Source: Myripristis murdjan (lineage: Eukaryota; Chordata; Actinopteri; Holocentriformes; Holocentridae). Taken from it: a stretch of 64,000 nucleotides of DNA. Below are positions 48,660 to 61,299 of the stretch, piece by piece. Both the position numbers and the translations under genes were made by a program. The stretch is from positions 19,221,183-19,285,182 of the forward strand of contig NC_043980.1 of assembly GCF_902150065.1 (NCBI RefSeq). Direction: 5' to 3'. The notes below the pieces were generated by a model. The model did no database searches, had not been told where the DNA came from, and saw only the letters and a list, made by a program, of their open reading frames with translations. Within the stretch, counting starts at the first letter, position 1, and every line of letters begins with the position of its first letter.

Positions 48660-51600
48660 ATGACCACTTCAAGCACTCCTATCCACCTTGCAGTGTCACC
48701 TCGCATTGCACCGCTAACTGCTGCAGACAGTGAAGAGCTCAGTGAGGATGACTTGTAAGCAATGTTCCACAGAAATGCTAAATCCTAATTCATAGAGCGA
48801 ACTTGCAATACAGAACAATTATTTGCCAATTTATTAAAATTATGTATAATGTGTTCTGTGTGTCCCAGAAGTGGACCTCAATCAAGTCCTCATCGTCTGT
48901 TCAACGTGAACAACAATAATAACAATGAGGAAGAGTAAGTACAAACACACTGAAACCCTACCAAGACTATTTTACAGCATTTATTTAACGCATTCTCCCT
49001 TCGATGCACTTCAAAGACCATTTAAGGATTCCTGTTAAATACATTTCTTAATCCATTTCCAGGGAGAAGAAGGAGAAAGAAGAAAAAGAGTAATGATTTT
49101 ATATTACCAACCATTAAGTGATTGTTATTTTTAAAAATGTTTGATATACGGTGGTCTCTAACGTATTAATGCAAATTTCAGAAAAAAAGAGCAGGAGGAG
49201 AAAGAAAAGAAGGAGAAAGAAGAACAGGAAGCGAAGGAGAAGGAAGAAAAAGAGAAAAAGGAAAAGGAAGAAAAGGAGAAAAAGGAGAAGGAAGAAAAGG
49301 AGAAAAAGGAGAAAGAAAAGCAAGTTCAACAGGGCTGTGAATGGCATTATTTCTCAAAATCTCCAAGTGTGCTGTCAGTTTCAGTATTGAATTTACCCAT
49401 GCTGCCTCTCTCCTCACAGGCCCAAAGAACTGTTTGTCATAAACCCTGCTGGGAATTTATACTACAACTGGCTATTCATCATCACTATACCAGTCATGTA
49501 CAACTGGACCCTGATCATAGCCAGGTGAGTACTACCCTACCTAAGCTTTGGTTCAATATGCACACCTGCATATTGAACCTGGCTCCTATTCACATTCCTC
49601 TCAATATGAAGGCATAACAAATATTTGGGACTTTAGCATTGTGTAACATTGTGCATTTTTGTTAGTGTGTGAGTAATGAGCTTGTTACTAAATCACTTTT
49701 TGATGTGACACTCAGGTGCAATGAAGGAAATGTCAATAGATAATGCCCTCACTGTTCACTTGCATGGTCTTCTCTTTCATCCAGGGCTAGTTTTGAGGAA
49801 CTGCAGCATAACTACTTTCTTTACTGGGTTTTTTTGGACTACGCCTCAGACATAATGTACCTTGCTGATATGGCTTTCAGGACCAGAACAGGTGAAATAC
49901 TGAAATAAGTCTCCAATTTAACAGCTTCTGAGAATCTGATGACTGTTTTAAATACACATTATTTTAATTGCTACATTTTCCCAAGATATTTGTCTTTTTT
50001 TACACAGGATATGCATCTGCTTTGTACCTCTTTTAATGCAGGTTACCTTGAGCAAGGCCTGATGGTGAAAGATGAGAAGCTGCTGCGGGACCGCTACGTC
50101 AACAGCCTTCAGTTCCGTCTGGATGTCCTCTCTGTGCTGCCAACTGATATCTTCTACGTTGTCCTGGGCCTTGACTACCCAGAAATCCGTATCAACAGGC
50201 TACTGAGAATTGGCCGGATGATGGAATTCTTCACAAGGACAGAAACTAAAACCAACTACCCCAACATCTTCCGCATTGGAAACTTGATCATGTACATCAT
50301 CATCATCATCCACTGGAATGCCTGCTTCTATTTCTCCTTCTCCAAGTCTATTGGCTTTGGGGCTGATGACTGGGTATACCCAGCTCTGGATGATCCTGAC
50401 GAGCCTGCCTTTGGGACACCTATGAGGAAGTATTCTTTCAGCCTATACTGGTCCACATTGACCCTGACTACCATTGGAGAAACCCCACCTCCAGCACTGG
50501 ACACGGAATTCCTCTTCCATGTGGGAGACTTTCTAGTTGGTGTCTTGATCTTTGCTACCATAGTGGGAAACATTGCTACCATGATCTCTAACATGAATGC
50601 CGCCCAAGCCCAGTTTCAGGCCCGCATTGATAACATCAAGCAGTACATGCAGGTAGGTGACCATCTTTCCATTACTAAAACAGCTGGGAAGACTTGAGTT
50701 GAATTAGAACATTAATATGTTCCCTCATTATATTCTGAATGTTACTGGTTTTCCTTTCCTTAGGTGCGGAAGGTCAGCAAGGATCTTGAAGACCGGGTCA
50801 TCAAATGGTTTGACTATCTGTGGAACAATGGCAAAGCACAGGATGAAAGGGAGGTGCTGCGGTATCTACCAGACAAGCTTAAGGCTGAGATTGCCATCCA
50901 GGTACATATGGAGACACTGAAGAAAGTCCGCATTTTTGCAGACTGTGAGGCTGGCTTGCTGATTGAACTGGTGCTGAAGCTTCGGCCCCAGGTGTTCAGC
51001 CCTGGAGATTACATCTGTAAGAAGGGTGATATTGGCCGTGAGATGTATATCATCAAAGACGGAAAATTGGCTGTTGTTGCTGACGATGGGGTTACACAGT
51101 TTGTTGTCCTGGGCAGCGGCAGTTATTTTGGTGAGATTAGTATCCTTGCTATCAAAGGCAGCAAAGCCGGAAACCGGCGGACGGCCAACATTCGTAGCAT
51201 CGGGTACTCAGACCTCTTCTGCCTGTCTAAGGATGACCTGATGGAGTCACTGACAGAGTACCCTGATGCCAAAGGCATGCTGGAGGAGAAAGGGCGGCAG
51301 ATCCTGATGAAAGATGGTCTAATTGAGCTGGATCCAAGCAAAATCCTGCCCGAAACCCAGGAATTGGAGGAGCAGGTCAACCGTTTGTACAGCAATATGG
51401 AGCTGATGCAGATGAAATTGAAGAGGATTCTAGGAAGTCACAAGGTCAGTCAGAAGGCCCTCAGGCAGCGTATCACTGATCTGGAGCGCCTGACAGGAGA
51501 AGAGGTGGAGGAAGAGGAAGAGGAAGAAGAGGAGAAGAAGGAAGTCCTGGTGGTAGAGGAGGAGAAAAAGGAAGAGGAGAAAACAGATGAAGAAAAAGCA

Positions 51601-51693
51601 GAAGGGGAAAAAGGTGAGGAGGGAAAGGAAGAAGAGAAAAAAGATGAAGAAAAAGGTGAAGAGACAAAGGAAGAGGGAAAAGGTGAGGACTAA
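48660..51693 (+). CDS. cnga1: Cyclic-nucleotide-gated channel alpha subunit, CNGA1-like
   Basis: Eight coding exons: 48660-48754, 48869-48934, 49063-49089, 49182-49319, 49420-49524, 49785-49891, 50042-50652 and 50764-51693 (692 residues, close to human CNGA1). The N-terminus has [14 protein letters not shown] then a long Lys/Glu run (to residue 108), as in rod CNGA1 (LFNVNN, then poly-Lys/Glu). S1 ([20 protein letters not shown]) follows. The seventh exon holds S3-S6 with the pore TTIGETPPP (filter Glu326) and [12 protein letters not shown]. The last exon has the C-linker (FADCEAGLL) and cyclic-nucleotide-binding domain ([36 protein letters not shown]). A Glu/Lys-rich tail covers about residues 629-692. 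Function by family: cGMP-opened Na+/Ca2+ channel of rod outer segments. The fourth coding exon ends at a GC donor (GCAAGT at 49320), needed to keep frame. AATAAA is at 52041-52046. A fish-specific paralogue (cnga1a/b) is possible. Confidence 0.85.
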
Positions 51694-51699
51694 AAGGAA

Positions 51700-52693
51700 G
51701 AGGGCAAAAAGTTGAGGAAGAGGAAAACAAAACATAAACCCATAGCTTCTGTAAAACACTAAGCACTTTTCTATATAGGCACAATAGTATTTTTCAAATT
51801 AAGATGTTTTTCTCTCATTGGACTTGCTTGTTAAATGGCTCGATGACACGAACTGCAAAAAAAAAAAAAAAAAAAAAAAAAAACAGACTAACTAACATTA
51901 ACACACTAATACTACAGACTGGTTGTAATACCTGTTGGAATGTCTCTCATAGGGTATTTCTATGTAATGCATGTTCGCAAATGAATATTCATGAGAGTAA
52001 TTCTATGTACAGATAATGAGCAGGACAATGCCAATGTTCAAATAAAATTTTCCTGTTTATTGTGACTGTCATTATACTTCGATGTGGTTTCCATGAAACG
52101 AGAATATTCTACAGATTTACATGCAGATCCAGTTTCTGCTCCATGTACTACATTAATATCACTGCTTCCCTACTATTGCAATACATACTACTGTCCACAT
52201 GAGGACAGTAACTTGCAAGAAATTGCTCATGAACACACTGCATTCCTTACCAGTGAATGTGCTACAAATCATGTAATTAAAAAAAACACATAGTATCTCT
52301 ATCTATCTATCTATCTATGTTGAATGTATCTATACTTTATCATACTGTGCAACTTGGTGTGCTACCATGATACCTTTGCATGTTAAATTTTCTTGTTATT
52401 TTTTTCCATTTCTAAAATGGACACAAAAGATTTCGAAGCCTTCAACTGTGCAGATGTTCCTTTATAATGGAGAAAAGCAAAAGAGCCACGTTCTGTGTTC
52501 CGGTGACACAGCTATTATTTGTATTAATTGTTTAAGGTTCTTTAGGTAATTATTATATGTAAGTTCAGGAGACTACTGAGTACATCAGGTTATTTTAATT
52601 CAAACATGAACAAGTAACAGCCAACTGAAACTCATACACACCACAAAAATAACTTACCATCCCTTTAGTGTCACTTTCAAGCTGAAAGTGACA

Positions 52694-52726
<33 letters not shown>
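51700..52726. other. cnga1 3' UTR and flank
   Basis: The 3' UTR reaches the AATAAA at 52041-52046. A poly-A tract (51857-51884), (ATCT)n at 52297-52318 and (CA)n at 52695-52728 follow. The part 52580-52690 is repeated in diverged form at 53310-53425. Confidence 0.6.
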
Positions 52727-52729
<3 letters not shown>

Positions 52730-53425
52730 GGAACTGGTCAACTGATTGTACAACACTGTTGAGTTGATGCAAATGAAACTGAAGACACTTCTAGGGAATT
52801 ACATGAATGCCGTCAAGGCCCTCAGATGGCGCATCGCTGATCTGGAGCGCCTGACGGGAAGAGGTGGTAGAAGAGAAAAAGAAAAAGAAGGTGGTAAAAG
52901 AGGAGAAAAGGGATGAAAAGAAACCTGAAGAAGAACATCTGAGGACAAAGGCAGCAGAGGAAAAAGGTGAGGAAGGGGAGGAGGAGGAGGAGAAAAAGAG
53001 ATGAAGAAAACATCACAGAGTAGGAAAAAGGTGGAGAGACAAAAATGAAGAAAAAGGTGACAAGTAAAAGGAAAATGAGGAAACTGCAGAGGAAGACATA
53101 AAAACAACTTCTGCAAAACACCAAGCAATTTTCTTTCAAACTAACTACAACTTTATTGCAGTTCAGAATTAGTGACTTAATTAGTGGCGACAGATTGAGC
53201 ATAAAAATAAGTTATAAACCATTAGAGAAGAACAAAACACACAGAGTATTAAAGCGTACCAAAGTCTGTATGAGGTCAGGAAACTCAGAGCAATGAAAAT
53301 ATACTTATTATAATTCAAATATAAGCAAACTGAATTATGGCCTGATGAAATTCTTACACACAGTCCACAAAAATAACCAAAGCTTCATCTGTATGTGTTG
53401 CTTTCAAGCTGAAAAGGATTATAAG
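52727..53425 (+). pseudogene. Decayed partial copy of the cnga1 last exon and 3' flank
   Basis: Positions 52727-53045 align with the end of the cnga1 last exon (about 51365-51693). Shared words include AAGGCCCTCAG, TGATCTGGAGCGCCTGAC and the purine-rich Glu/Lys tail. Then 53060-53125 matches the 3' UTR (CTTCTGCAAAACACCAAGCA against CTTCTGTAAAACACTAAGCA), and 53310-53425 matches the flank at 52580-52690 (CCACAAAAATAAC; TTTCAAGCTGAAA). The copy has lost the reading frame (for example an altered GAAGAGGTGGTAG) and has no upstream exons. It is a head-to-tail partial tandem duplication, not a processed copy, because downstream genomic flank is included. Confidence 0.75.
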
Positions 53426-53429
53426 TCAT

Positions 53430-53976
53430 GCATGGTCACCTTTTTTGAGTCAGAATCACTGGCGAACTAAATATATGTACCCTTTGCCCGAGAAGAGTTT
53501 ACAAGGAAAAGTGAACTGCCCTCCAAGAAGAGCTGCTCTTGCTCGTCTCTCTCTCATTTCACCCTCTGTCGTCACACCAAAGCACTGCTTGAAAATTAAT
53601 TGGATTTAATTTTGAAAAGATTACTGTGATTAATGGTTTCTGGTTCCATTCTAAAATGAAACAAAATCAGTATTGGAAAAAAAAAAGATATTTAAGTCTA
53701 AGCTCAAACAACAATTCATATCTGTCATTTTTTTCAATTACAGTATTACCAATAATTGCATCTCTGGGGTGCACAGATTCGAGTGTTGGCTGTCTGCTTT
53801 CTGGTTCTCAGAGTTGTTTGGAGCGTTCAAAGCCACAGGGATAAAGTCTCTGATTCATAGATTTAATGGCATTTCCCTTTGAAGATACTGGCTTTCTTTT
53901 GGTAAATAGAGGGAAATCAAAAATATTTCAAGCAGATGGCAGTAACTCTATAGAGATGCATGTGTGTGTGTGTGTG

Positions 53977-54033
<57 letters not shown>

Positions 54034-55725
54034 ACAAGCAGTAAAAAAAAAATATAATGCTCTGTAGCTTTACACGGCTGAGCCTGTTTGAGTTCCTACC
54101 TCAGCTTATAAACCTCCAAACCACATTTCACATCAAATCTTGCGACTCTTTTAGGGGATAATACAACAGTATTGATCAACCCTACTAACATTTAGCAGCT
54201 TCAATTCCAACTGCTCACCTGTGATCAACCATTCTGAGGGAACAAAACTGAGGCCATGTGGTTTTGTGTCGGTACCAATGGAGATGACTCAATAGTTGGC
54301 ACTAAGAGAAACTCACATTCACAAGGTTCTGTGCTCTAATCAAACAATCAGCTGATTGTGGAAAAATAACCAATTTGAGGCTGAAAAACAGAGCTACATC
54401 GATTTGTTTGACATTCTTGTAGGGGCTGCACACATCACCTTGCTGAATGCATCAACTTGTTCAGTTTTGTATTTTTAATAGAGCTGCTGAGATTATGCAT
54501 GTTTTGTCTTTGAAGGTGACAGCTTGGAGGAGTGCTTTTTTTCTGACATGATTTACATGAATTAAAGGCAAAATTAAGACCACATCTTGGGCCAAAACAA
54601 ATGGTTTACTCACAGATGGTTTAAGGCCACGCTGTGCGTGTAATGATGGTAATTTTTTAGCAATTAAGACATAATGATTATTTGTGAACCCGTTCTTTTA
54701 GATACAATTACTGTGGTTGTAAAATGGACAGCCATTTAGATGAATCACTATGCTTTGAGCAAGCAATCACACATAAAAGTGTTTTTTAATATAATCATTA
54801 ATCACTATGTGCCTTTTCCCATTACTCTTTCTCGTTTGTTTAAACTGTTGGTCTGTACCGTCTGTAATGCCAATGCTAATATCTTGACAAGCAACAGACT
54901 GTTGAATGATGGACCCCATGCCATTAAGACTGGGGAAAGTGCTGCCTATAGAGAGAGGTTGATTTCCCAGAGGATATTCTGCCTCTTGGGACTCAGGGCT
55001 TGGGGTCTTAAATATATTGAACAGTAACCACAAGCAGTTGAAGGGACGGGTTATCCAAAGTAAGAATCATATATATTTTCTCTCCCCTTTTACAGTATAT
55101 CCATCGTGACATGCCAAGTTACTGAGGTCAGGGGTCATGGAGGGCATTTAAGGGATAGTGACAGTTTTGACACTGTCAAATTGCTATGTGATGAACACCA
55201 AACATGAGCAAAAATTGTAGTCCAATTATGTTTACAATTACCACCTACAATCTAATAGATGTAAGCCCATTATTTACAGTTAGATATAGTGTATAGAGTA
55301 TACTGTAAGATGCATTTGCTCTCTAGGAAGTTTACATTGTTAGTTGATGAAGTGTAGCTTGTAGCATGTTTCATTCAACATGTTGACTAGTGAAGGTGAC
55401 CTGTGATGTTAAAAAAAATGGCACCGTTACATTTCTCTAAATTATGACAGAGAACATTATGGTGAAGCAAATCTATTATGCAAAAAACACTTAGATTTAA
55501 GTATAGTGAAAACTTGTATCTCCTTATATCTCCTATTCATATCTCCTATTTCACGGTGATAGAGAGAGACACCCAACAGAAAACTCTGTTGGAAATGCAT
55601 GCACACCTCTGAGTTTAACGTTTTTATGAGGCAGCAATTGTAAAAAATAATGTCATCATGTATCGATATCTAATCTGTAAATCTGAGAGGGAGAGAGAGA
55701 AAGACTGAAGAAAAGTCTCACATTC
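53430..55725. other. Spacer, no gene seen
   Basis: Contains a long (GT)n run at 53961-54031. No supported exon or recognised element otherwise. Confidence 0.45.
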
Positions 55726-55730
55726 TGTAC

Positions 55731-56170
55731 CTACCATAATTACTGCAGTAACAGTGCAACTAAATTTAAACGCTGGCTCACTTGACCACAGTGCAGGATT
55801 TGGAGGTACTGGGTGAGCTGCATACAACAGCAGCAGACACTTAACAAAGATGTTTTTAAACCCTGATAACTCATACAGTTATATTACTCGATTTTTAATA
55901 TGACATAATTACCTAGGTCTGGACCTTGATGCATTGCTCACTGCAGCCATGGTCATGCAAAATATCAGCCTGACAGGGACAAAACTGAGAGGTCCTGACC
56001 TCTGTGATTTCAGAGCTGACCGCAGGGGTGCATCTAGATAATGTCCCCTGAGAGCTTTGGATAACAGCATTATCATTGCTTTTAGAAAGGCATGTTGCTG
56101 TTGAGGGTTTCACATTTGTATATTATTGATGGTTTGAACACCTCAAGGGCATGCCAGTCCAATCCAATTG
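55731..56170 (+). repeat. Direct duplication, copy 1 (about 440 bp)
   Basis: Nearly identical to 58214-58655, in the same orientation. Both begin ACCATAATTA.TGCAGTAACA and end CCAGTCCAATCCAATTG. Differences seen are a few substitutions and a short indel near 55931/58411. Copy 1 ends in a small palindrome with GGACTGG. No TG...CA ends or polypurine features are visible. The nature is unknown: a young dispersed repeat or a segmental duplication. Confidence 0.85.
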
Positions 56171-57926
56171 GACTGGAGTGAAGAAAGTGAAGACTGCAGA
56201 AAACTCAAAAACTTGTCACACTGAAATTGTCTTTTGGCATAAATTGCACTAGTGTGACAATTTTTTATTTGTTTGTTTATTTGTTTTTTGAGTAAACTAC
56301 CCCTTTAAAGAAAAAAGTTACATTGTACAACAGCCACAGGTATGTAGCAGTGAAGCTGATTACTGGTGCTTGTTTGCTGCTCACCTGAATTCACCTCCAG
56401 TTCATTGTGTTAGCAGCTGCAGTCTCTGTTTCTCTGGCTGGGGATGTGCTCCTGAATACTGATTGAATTACAGCAGTTGGTTTGGTTAAAATATCACATA
56501 TCTCCCACACTGATGTGCATGTTCTGTCAAGAAGCTGGCTCTGCTTTCAAAGACACTCGTCACATTGCCTGACAGCAAGAAGGTCATGGGTCTGGATTTT
56601 GGCTGTGGTTCTTTCTGCATGGAGTTTGCACGTTCTCCTCGTGTTTGTGTGGGATTTTGACGTTGGGTTTCCTCCAGGTGCTCCGCTTTCCTCCCACAGT
56701 CCACGGACACGGTGGAATTATAGATTCTACAATTGGCCATGAGTGATGTGTGGCTGAGCGTGCCTGATGTAGTATGGTATATGACATACATGGTATAGTA
56801 TATAACATGTATGTGATGTAATATGTACTGTAAAGCCTTTAGAGACTTGATATACAAACTTGGCTAGACTTGGCTATACAAACAAACTTCACTTGAAATG
56901 GATGGACGATTTGCAAATAATGATAATTAGTGATGATTAGTGAATTAAAGCGAACAAGTTCCAGCTCTCCGATGACATTTGCTTTAAACAGATGACAGTA
57001 AGAGATGAAGAAAATAGATCATCCAGTCCCTCAAACCCAACAATCCAAACAACTGTTAAATCTGTATTACTGCTGCCACTCATTTAATGGAGTTCAGCCA
57101 AAGGCTTCTCACTCTTGTCACAATGGCCATAAATACTACAGTGGTGCATGAGTAATAAAAATAAATAAGTGTGTGAACTGCTGAAAATGATTCGCCCTTG
57201 CAAATAAAACTGACAGAGATGCGATGACATGTATTTAAGTAATGTCTCAATCCACATTATTGTGTCAACAGCAACTACAATACTTCACTCACCAGACCAA
57301 AATTTGCCAGCTATAATCTTCACAGATGATGACAATGTGACAGTTTTCCTAAAGGCTTGAGCACATTAGGGTATCTCAAAGTTTTTTTCTATTCTTTTGA
57401 GATACTTCCCTGCCTTGTCCTGCCAACTTATTATGCAGCTCAAGACATTGAGCCACAGCTGAGCCTCACATGATGCCCAGTTTCAGTAAACTTTCTTGGC
57501 CATCAACCTTGAACTTGTATTCAATTTTCAAATTTGAAAGAGAGAAAGCCAGCCAGGGATTGTACATGCAGTGAGGTAACTGAATGCTTTAAAAGAGATT
57601 CCTTTTTTCTTTCTTAAAAACACGATTATTCATATTGCTGTTCACAGATGCTGAGGAAGGTCTGTCCAGTTGCATCCCAAACAGCCAGTTAATGCTCATT
57701 TTATGTGAGGCTGCACTGAATCAGTCTGAAAATGTTTTAGTGGCATGCATACTCCCTAACGCCCTTTAATTTAATTAGGGTGTGGCAGTCTGAGTCATGT
57801 TTAGCGAAAAATGGACAAGCTTGTTTTGCTTTTATTCTTTATTTACATGTGTGCAAGCAAAACAAAAATCTGTGTGTGTGTGTGTGTGTGTGTGTTTAAA
57901 TAAAAGTTTCTGTATTGACAATGGTG

Positions 57927-57970
<44 letters not shown>

Positions 57971-58213
57971 CTTATTTCACAAAAAAACATCACTAGTTCA
58001 AACTAGCTCAAGTGAGATGAAAAATTATTACAAAGAACATTGTTTTATCATCACATTTGTACAACAGAAAGTTAAAATAGCATACGGTTCCTAAATTCAA
58101 GCAAATTTAAATGTAGTGATTCTACAGAAGGGAGACAAATTAAAAGGAAAACATGGTTTGATATATTTAAAAAGCACAATATTTGGAATACACTCAAATG
58201 GGACCATGAAAGT
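56171..58213. other. Sequence between the two duplicate copies
   Basis: A degenerate SINE/LINE-like piece (56578-56720; GGAGTTTGCACGTTCTCCTC, TTTCCTCCCACAGTCCA) and two (GT)n runs at 57872-57895 and 57931-57969. No gene is seen. Confidence 0.5.
56578..56720 (+). repeat. Degenerate interspersed repeat
   Basis: Carries GTTTGCACGTTCTCCTCGTG followed by GGTGCTCCGCTTTCCTCCCA and CAGTCCACGGACA. This is a diverged copy of a repeat very common in fish genomes (GTTTGCATGTTCTCCCCGTG). Exact class is not certain. Confidence 0.55.
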
Positions 58214-58655
58214 ACCATAATTATTGCAGTAACAGTGCAACTAAATTTAAACGCTGGCTCACTTGACCACAGTGGAGGATTTGGAGGTACTGGGTGAGCT
58301 GCATACAACAGCAACAGACACTTAACAAAGATGTTTTTAAACCCTGATAACTCATACAGTTATATTACTCGATTCTTAATATGACATAATTACCTAGGTC
58401 TGGACCTCGATGTCCTCATTGCTCACTGCAGCCATGGTCATGCAAAATATCAGCCTGACAGGGACAAAACTGAGAGGTCCTGACCTCTGTGATTTCAGAG
58501 CTGACCGCAGGGGTGCATCTAGATAATGTCCCCTGAGAGCTTTGGATAACAGCATTATCATTGCTTTTAGAAAGGCGTGTTCCTGTTGAGGGTTTCACAT
58601 TTGTATATTATTGATGGTTTGAACACCTCAAGGGCATGCCAGTCCAATCCAATTG
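58214..58655 (+). repeat. Direct duplication, copy 2 (about 440 bp)
   Basis: Second copy of the block at 55731-56170, 2.48 kb downstream. The flank diverges abruptly on both sides (left GGGACCATGAAAGT; right TGTTCATATTTTGC), so the boundaries are sharp. Confidence 0.85.
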
Positions 58656-60860
58656 TGTTCATATTTTGCTTGTGCGCCCCCTGGTGTTTTGGAGAAAATA
58701 CTACAAAAAAAAAAAAAAACTCATTGATCATAAACAGCTCTGTGCATGCTGATAGCTCACACACCATCTGCAGACGCCCGTGCCACCGTCTGCCTCTCTC
58801 AGCCAATCAGCATGGATTGGCTGAAAGGGACCCCCTCTTGCCCATTACCACACCCCCTGGAGGCTGATTGGCCCAAAATATTAATCACTTCTTACCTGGC
58901 CCATGACCAACCTTCCTGCCAAATTATGTGCATATCTGTCTGAGCTCATACAGTATTCCCCTTCGGAGCACAATTCATGCTGACCTGTTAATGTGTTAGA
59001 TAAGAATTAATTAGGAAATAATTGAGAGGGAATGTGCTTTCATTAGCAAATAATTTGCTGCCTCTATTTTTATTCTGAATGGATTAACTAGAAACAGTCC
59101 ATAGCCCTGACACACATGCTGACACATTTCAGAAGTCATGCTCGGAGCTAACCACAGCATTAGCTTGAAATAAATATTAGCAGTCCTGATATTTTCAGAA
59201 AACAAGGAGATGTGCAAATGGATCAACTGATCCACAGTCTTTGTGGTGTAAAAATTTAATTAATCTACAGCATCAGGGTCACTTGGATGCAAGGCATGCA
59301 CAGCTATATATTGAGTCCAGAGCAGCTCATTAGCCAGCCGGTCTCGAGCGATGGGTAGAGCCACAAAAGGTGAGGTGAGGTGGAGCGACAGCGGTCTTGA
59401 CTCAACATGAGAATTCCATGCAGATTAATTTTCTGCCCTTGGAAGTTCAGCGTCTGTCACTGTGTTGCCTTCTACTATCTACTTTAAGGCATATGCTGCC
59501 TTAATTAGGCTAAGACTCAGACTTCAATTAGACCAACATGAATGCAAAATACAGCTGAATACTGGGACCCCCAAGGTGTTTTTTTTTCTCACTCACTTGA
59601 AGTCTTGCCCTCAACGGTTTCTCATCATAATGATGTTTTGTTCTCGGAATTAAAATGACTGAAGACACAATAGTGTTTGCTATTAATTCTTTACTGCGTC
59701 TGATGAACAGCTGGGAGTTCCTGTAAACACATTTATGTTGAGCAGGTGCTCATGGCAAAACAAATCATGGCACAAATTATCATTCTCAGTTCAGATTTTG
59801 ATAAACATTACTCTTGGAGGGTTAGTGTTGACATCATGAGTGATGGGATTCAACGTGAAAGACCTTTTTTGTATTATGCATTTTCTACCTTTATTAAATC
59901 ATTGACAGGGTTGTGTCTTATCCTAAAGAAAAGCAACATTTTTACTCAACAACTCTGACAGCTTATCAGATTTAATTTTGCCTCTGTGTGTCAATGTCAA
60001 TTTGTAAACAGTCCCAGGCCTGACATTCGGAAACTGTTGCAGTTCTCCCCTTGCTTTCCAACAGTCTGTATCAAATTTAACAGACTATTTTTCACAGTAA
60101 GTTGTATCTTTTGTTTCCATCAGAGCATGGTTCAATTTCAGTTAATACACTAACTATTGGCATAGATAGTGCATCACTGCTGCTTGTCACTGTTTACACT
60201 GCAGCCATGTCTCCACAGGTTAGGTGACAGAAAATCAATGTTCTCCTTTTGAGCAGTGACAGTATGGTAATGCTCGCAACTTCTAAATGTGATTACCGTA
60301 TGAAATATTTATTTTATCCTCGCAGTAACTCCAAAAAATGAGGGACCCTCCATCCTCTAGCCTTGTGATCCTAAAATACTGTTTCCTTATAGGCTTGGTG
60401 TCTAATGGATGCTAGATGATTGATCAGCCTCTGCTTGACTGACCACAGGCAATCAATAGTAAATTAAATGCATTCCTGCTTGTTACTTTCTCACATGCCA
60501 GATTAAATTCTTGATAAGCTGGGTCAAACTGGTCCTATAGTATAACAGGTGACAACTGAGATGTCAGTTTTTACTGATTATGTCTTAGTATATGTGATGG
60601 CCACAGCCACACAGGGTAACATTGCCCCACAGCACCACACTTTTTCACCATATTAGTTCAGTTTAGTTTCATTACTTTGTTATCTGCACAGGTTTATTTC
60701 ATTTGCAGTCAAACATACTTAAATAATTCACATCACACTGTCTGATTTAGAATTTGTTTATTTGCTTTAGCTTTACATTGTTTAAATGGAGTGCACACAT
60801 TTTTACAGTGTATAGTTAGTTAGCAATCATTTGTTCTATTAATCTGTTCTTTGTTTGAGT
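58656..60860. other. Spacer, no gene seen
   Basis: AT-rich, with only short open frames that lack splice or family support. A poly-A is at 58705-58719. Confidence 0.45.
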
Positions 60861-60869
60861 TACCATACT

Positions 60870-61290
60870 GCTTGGAGGGTCTCTGGCTGCTGAGGAAAAA
60901 GGTGTGGCTATGGGTGAAGAGCCCTTAAATACTGGAGCCAGCTGATTGGACTCAACCACTACTGCAGATGTCATGGGGGGGTTTCAGGGTTTAGTTAGGT
61001 TTCTTTGTGTTTAGTATAGTTTGTGTTAATTGTGTTGACCCCTTGTGTGTTATTTGGTTTGGCAAAACCACTATATAAGTTCCCTTGTGTGTCATTGTGG
61101 GAGGTCAGTTTGTTCAGTTCACATCTGGTTTAGTTGCTATTATACTGAGTTCAGTTGTATTTCTTTGACCTCTTTTATAGGCCTATTTTGTAACATTTGC
61201 TTGTGATTTAAGTTGGCTTTTTGGGTGAATAAAACCCAGTTTTCATTTAAAACTCCTGTTTCCTCATTGCTGTACTGCTTGGTCCCTGAC
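60870..61290 (+). mobile_element. Possible solo LTR (fossil)
   Basis: The order of a TATA box (CTATATAAG near 61070), a downstream AATAAAA (near 61230) and a terminal TCCCTGACA is LTR-like. No partner copy, coding region or secure target duplication is visible. The call is tentative. Confidence 0.3.
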
Positions 61291-61299
61291 AGTATATAT

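Noticed and set aside
49114-49417. Minus-strand Phe/Leu/Pro-rich frames over the Lys/Glu exon of cnga1
   Set aside because: Antisense of the purine-rich exon; no hydrophobic protein is implied.
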